The notes beneath the pieces are model-generated. The model saw nothing but the letters and a program-made list of their open reading frames with translations, was not told the DNA's origin and searched no databases. The position numbers were made by a program, and so were the translations under genes. Positions 61,777 through 64,000 of a stretch of 64,000 nt of DNA are shown here, piece after piece. Each line of letters begins with the position of its first letter. Within the stretch, counting starts at the first letter, position 1. This DNA comes from Liolophura sinensis (taxonomy: Eukaryota; Mollusca; Polyplacophora; Chitonida; Chitonidae), in contig NC_088300.1 in assembly GCF_032854445.1 (NCBI RefSeq), forward strand, positions 70,656,984-70,720,983, read 5' to 3'.

Positions 61777-64000
61777 CTGCAAAGAGAAGCAAATAAACAT
61801 TATGTATTAAAATGAGTTATAAATATCATAAAAAAGCACACTTACTGACATGTAGTAAACAGGGCTGACAAGATGTTTTAAATGATTCAGCTTAGATTAA
61901 TATTAAGAACATTATTACAAATCGCTAATGTAAAGTGATTTTTGTCCTGATTCAGCCATATTCTGATCTCAGAATTGGAAGTTGCAGAAGAGTTTTGCTA
62001 GTACCAATCTGTAAGTTTTACAAAATGGAGATAATTCTTCAATGTCATTTATTGTGGAAAACAACGTGGAGCATTCCAGTGGTAGATTTTATAAGCCTTC
62101 CTTCAAAATCAGACTTCATCAAGAAAAAGTCCGCTCCTTGTATATGTTGTGTATACATGTAAATACAGGTAAATAATTGAAGAATGTGCATGAGTTAGTT
62201 TACGGGTTTTATTGTGATTGATTTGAGGGTTTCATGCTGATGGTAATAATTGGATTTCTGCTCCATCTAGTCTGGTCACAACTCTCTGTTTTAATAGGCT
62301 AACTTATACCTCTTTATTATTGATATCGTTGAGAAATAGATTTAAAATGCTTCATGTCACGCCAGTGGGAAATATTTTGAATTCAGAAGGGTGCCTTTAT
62401 GTCTGTTCCTTTAACTGCCTAAGCTGTCTTTACCCAATGGGGACCCAGGCTTTAACAGTTTCTCACTGTGTGCCCAGGGGCCCAGAGGTGGCCAGATGAG
62501 AAATTCTGCAATGACGTTTTGTCCTCCAGTAGGAGCCATTGCTAACCATGCTGTAAGGTGCATACTGTCTCTTGCCAGAGGCCGAAGTGAGGAATGGTCA
62601 AAGTTTTCCCCTTATGCAGCTGGAATAAAATCATACATATATTGGCCCGAGAGCAATGATCTGGCTGTTTTATGCACCCTTTGAGATTTCATGGGACTTT
62701 AGAGCTGACTTGGACCTCGAAAAACAGGAGCCAAAAGTCAACCTGTGCCCCACATTCTGATTTGTGTTGCCCTTGGGATAGACATTATGGACTTCCTTTG
62801 AATACGAACACCCAAGCTTTGTACCAATGAATAGTTATTTATTGTTACTTTTATTGAATATGGCTTTGATACTTTACTGTAGGCCAGTCATGTCTGGTGC
62901 ACTGCAGGTCTGATCCCTTGCATAGGAATAATCATGATGTGTATAGGTGATTCTCAGTTTGATACATGTATGTTGTTTACCTTGAAATATTTACAGAATT
63001 TGTGGTGTTTGAAGTTTAGTTGGAGAATTAAACCATTAGTTCTGCAGAGCTGTAAGTGTTTAAATATTGTGACATTGGCAGTGATGTAATGCTTTATCCA
63101 GTACAAACCAAAGAAGGGATCAATTACATTTGGATGAGTACATGTACTCAGACATTTAGTATATCTGAGTGCTGACCCATCTGGTGAAACCTTTCAGACA
63201 GAAAACCTATCAAATGTATTAATCAAGACATGAGAGTGCTCCAGAGAGGTCATGGTGGTGGCTGGGAGGGGTGGGTGGGTGATGTTTTATTCTCTGCCTA
63301 ATCCCTGTGGCTAGAACAGCCTTGGTCCAGCCTCTGAAACCCATAGGAACACTTTTGCTGTCTCTGGTGTATATAGATAACACCTGCACAAGCAGTATTC
63401 ATGACTCTGTCCACTTGATTTATCGGTGGGAGGCTCAGATGTGAAGTTTGTGTAATCTGCATTGAGAGTTCTTCAGTATTCTGCAGCTTTTATCAGCTGT
63501 AGTGAGTCACCATGGGGTGAGGTAAGGGAGAAAAAGAGTAACTAATTTGCAGTTTTGAGAAAAAACTTAGATAATGGAATTTTTAATATGTAGACAAAAG
63601 TGATATATAGATGTACGTATTAGCTTGAACTAAACTGAAGGCTGCTGTTTTAGCACAGAATATGGGTATCTTTGGGTTTTATATGATCACATTTTGGCAC
63701 ACAATTTCACTTGGCACATTGTGGATATGTGAGCCTGTTATATGCCTAAAATAAGTAGTGTTCTGGCTGGCATCCTTTCAACTGCTATAGTTCTGTCAAT
63801 ACAGTACATCCTGTTGTCACCATTCATCCAGGGATTCATAGAAGTCGCGTGGACGAGCCCTTATTGGGTCCGTCGATTGAATAAAAAAATCAATAACTGG
63901 TTATATTTATTCAATTTGATGTTTTTTGATATGCCAAATTTTACATAAACTCAGTTTGAACATATCCAATGTTCCGTAAAGCAACCTGTTCATGTTACAA
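61777..64000 (-). other. Carbonic anhydrase intron (runs off the window)
   Basis: Upstream of the exon at 61681-61776 on the coding strand. I looked for the HFHWG-type exon carrying the first two zinc ligands and did not find it. The G-quadruplex motif at 63264 is the only notable element. Confidence 0.6.
63264..63279 (+). other. Potential G-quadruplex
   Basis: GGGAGGGGTGGGTGGG: four G-runs with single-base loops, on the non-template strand's complement within the probable first-visible intron of the carbonic anhydrase gene. Confidence 0.65.

Noticed and set aside
62321-62370. Minus-strand NDINNKE followed by a GTATAAG donor, considered as the missing carbonic anhydrase exon
   Set aside because: A stop lies a few codons upstream in frame and no HFHWG motif precedes it.

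Overview
The window reads as nuclear DNA of a spiralian (lophotrochozoan) animal, most likely a mollusc or a brachiopod. Three things point that way: AT-rich sequence with very sparse exons, intron-split genes with GT/AG borders, and at least eight whole or partial copies of a tRNA-derived SINE. That SINE's 3' tail (TTGAGTACGGCGTAAAACACC followed by A/T-rich repeats) is, from memory, widespread in molluscs and their relatives. The species cannot be fixed from the sequence alone.

Two genes are well supported, both on the minus strand. Near the left end (4139-5929) is a complete, uninterrupted 596-residue reading frame for a class A biogenic-amine GPCR, with a very long third intracellular loop and a very short C-terminal tail. 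Near the right end (60110-61776, continuing past base 64000) are the last four coding exons of an alpha-carbonic anhydrase. It carries features of the secreted or membrane-anchored branch, an unusual Gly/His/Lys-rich insert, and a hydrophobic C-terminus. A weakly supported 107-residue plus-strand frame at 7114-7437 looks like a small secreted precursor.

The roughly 52 kb between the GPCR flank and the carbonic anhydrase holds no exon I can recognise. It is filled with repeats: SINEs (one with a clear 10-bp target duplication at 43443-43736), a second SINE-like family (41590-41806), two short inverted-repeat elements of different types (38564-38930 with TA flanks; 57829-58150 with TTA flanks), three main minisatellites (65 bp at 10090, 65 bp at 13367, about 53 bp at 59225), and simple repeats. 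The 38.6-kb element is the most unexpected item. It contains a short open frame resembling the start of a SAP domain, ending at a splice-donor-like site, as if it were a deleted derivative of a transposon whose protein began with SAP. The 53-bp minisatellite lies just 3' of the carbonic anhydrase and repeatedly presents CRE-like TGACGTCA motifs.

No functional link between the two genes is visible. No tRNA, rRNA, CRISPR array or prokaryotic feature was found.
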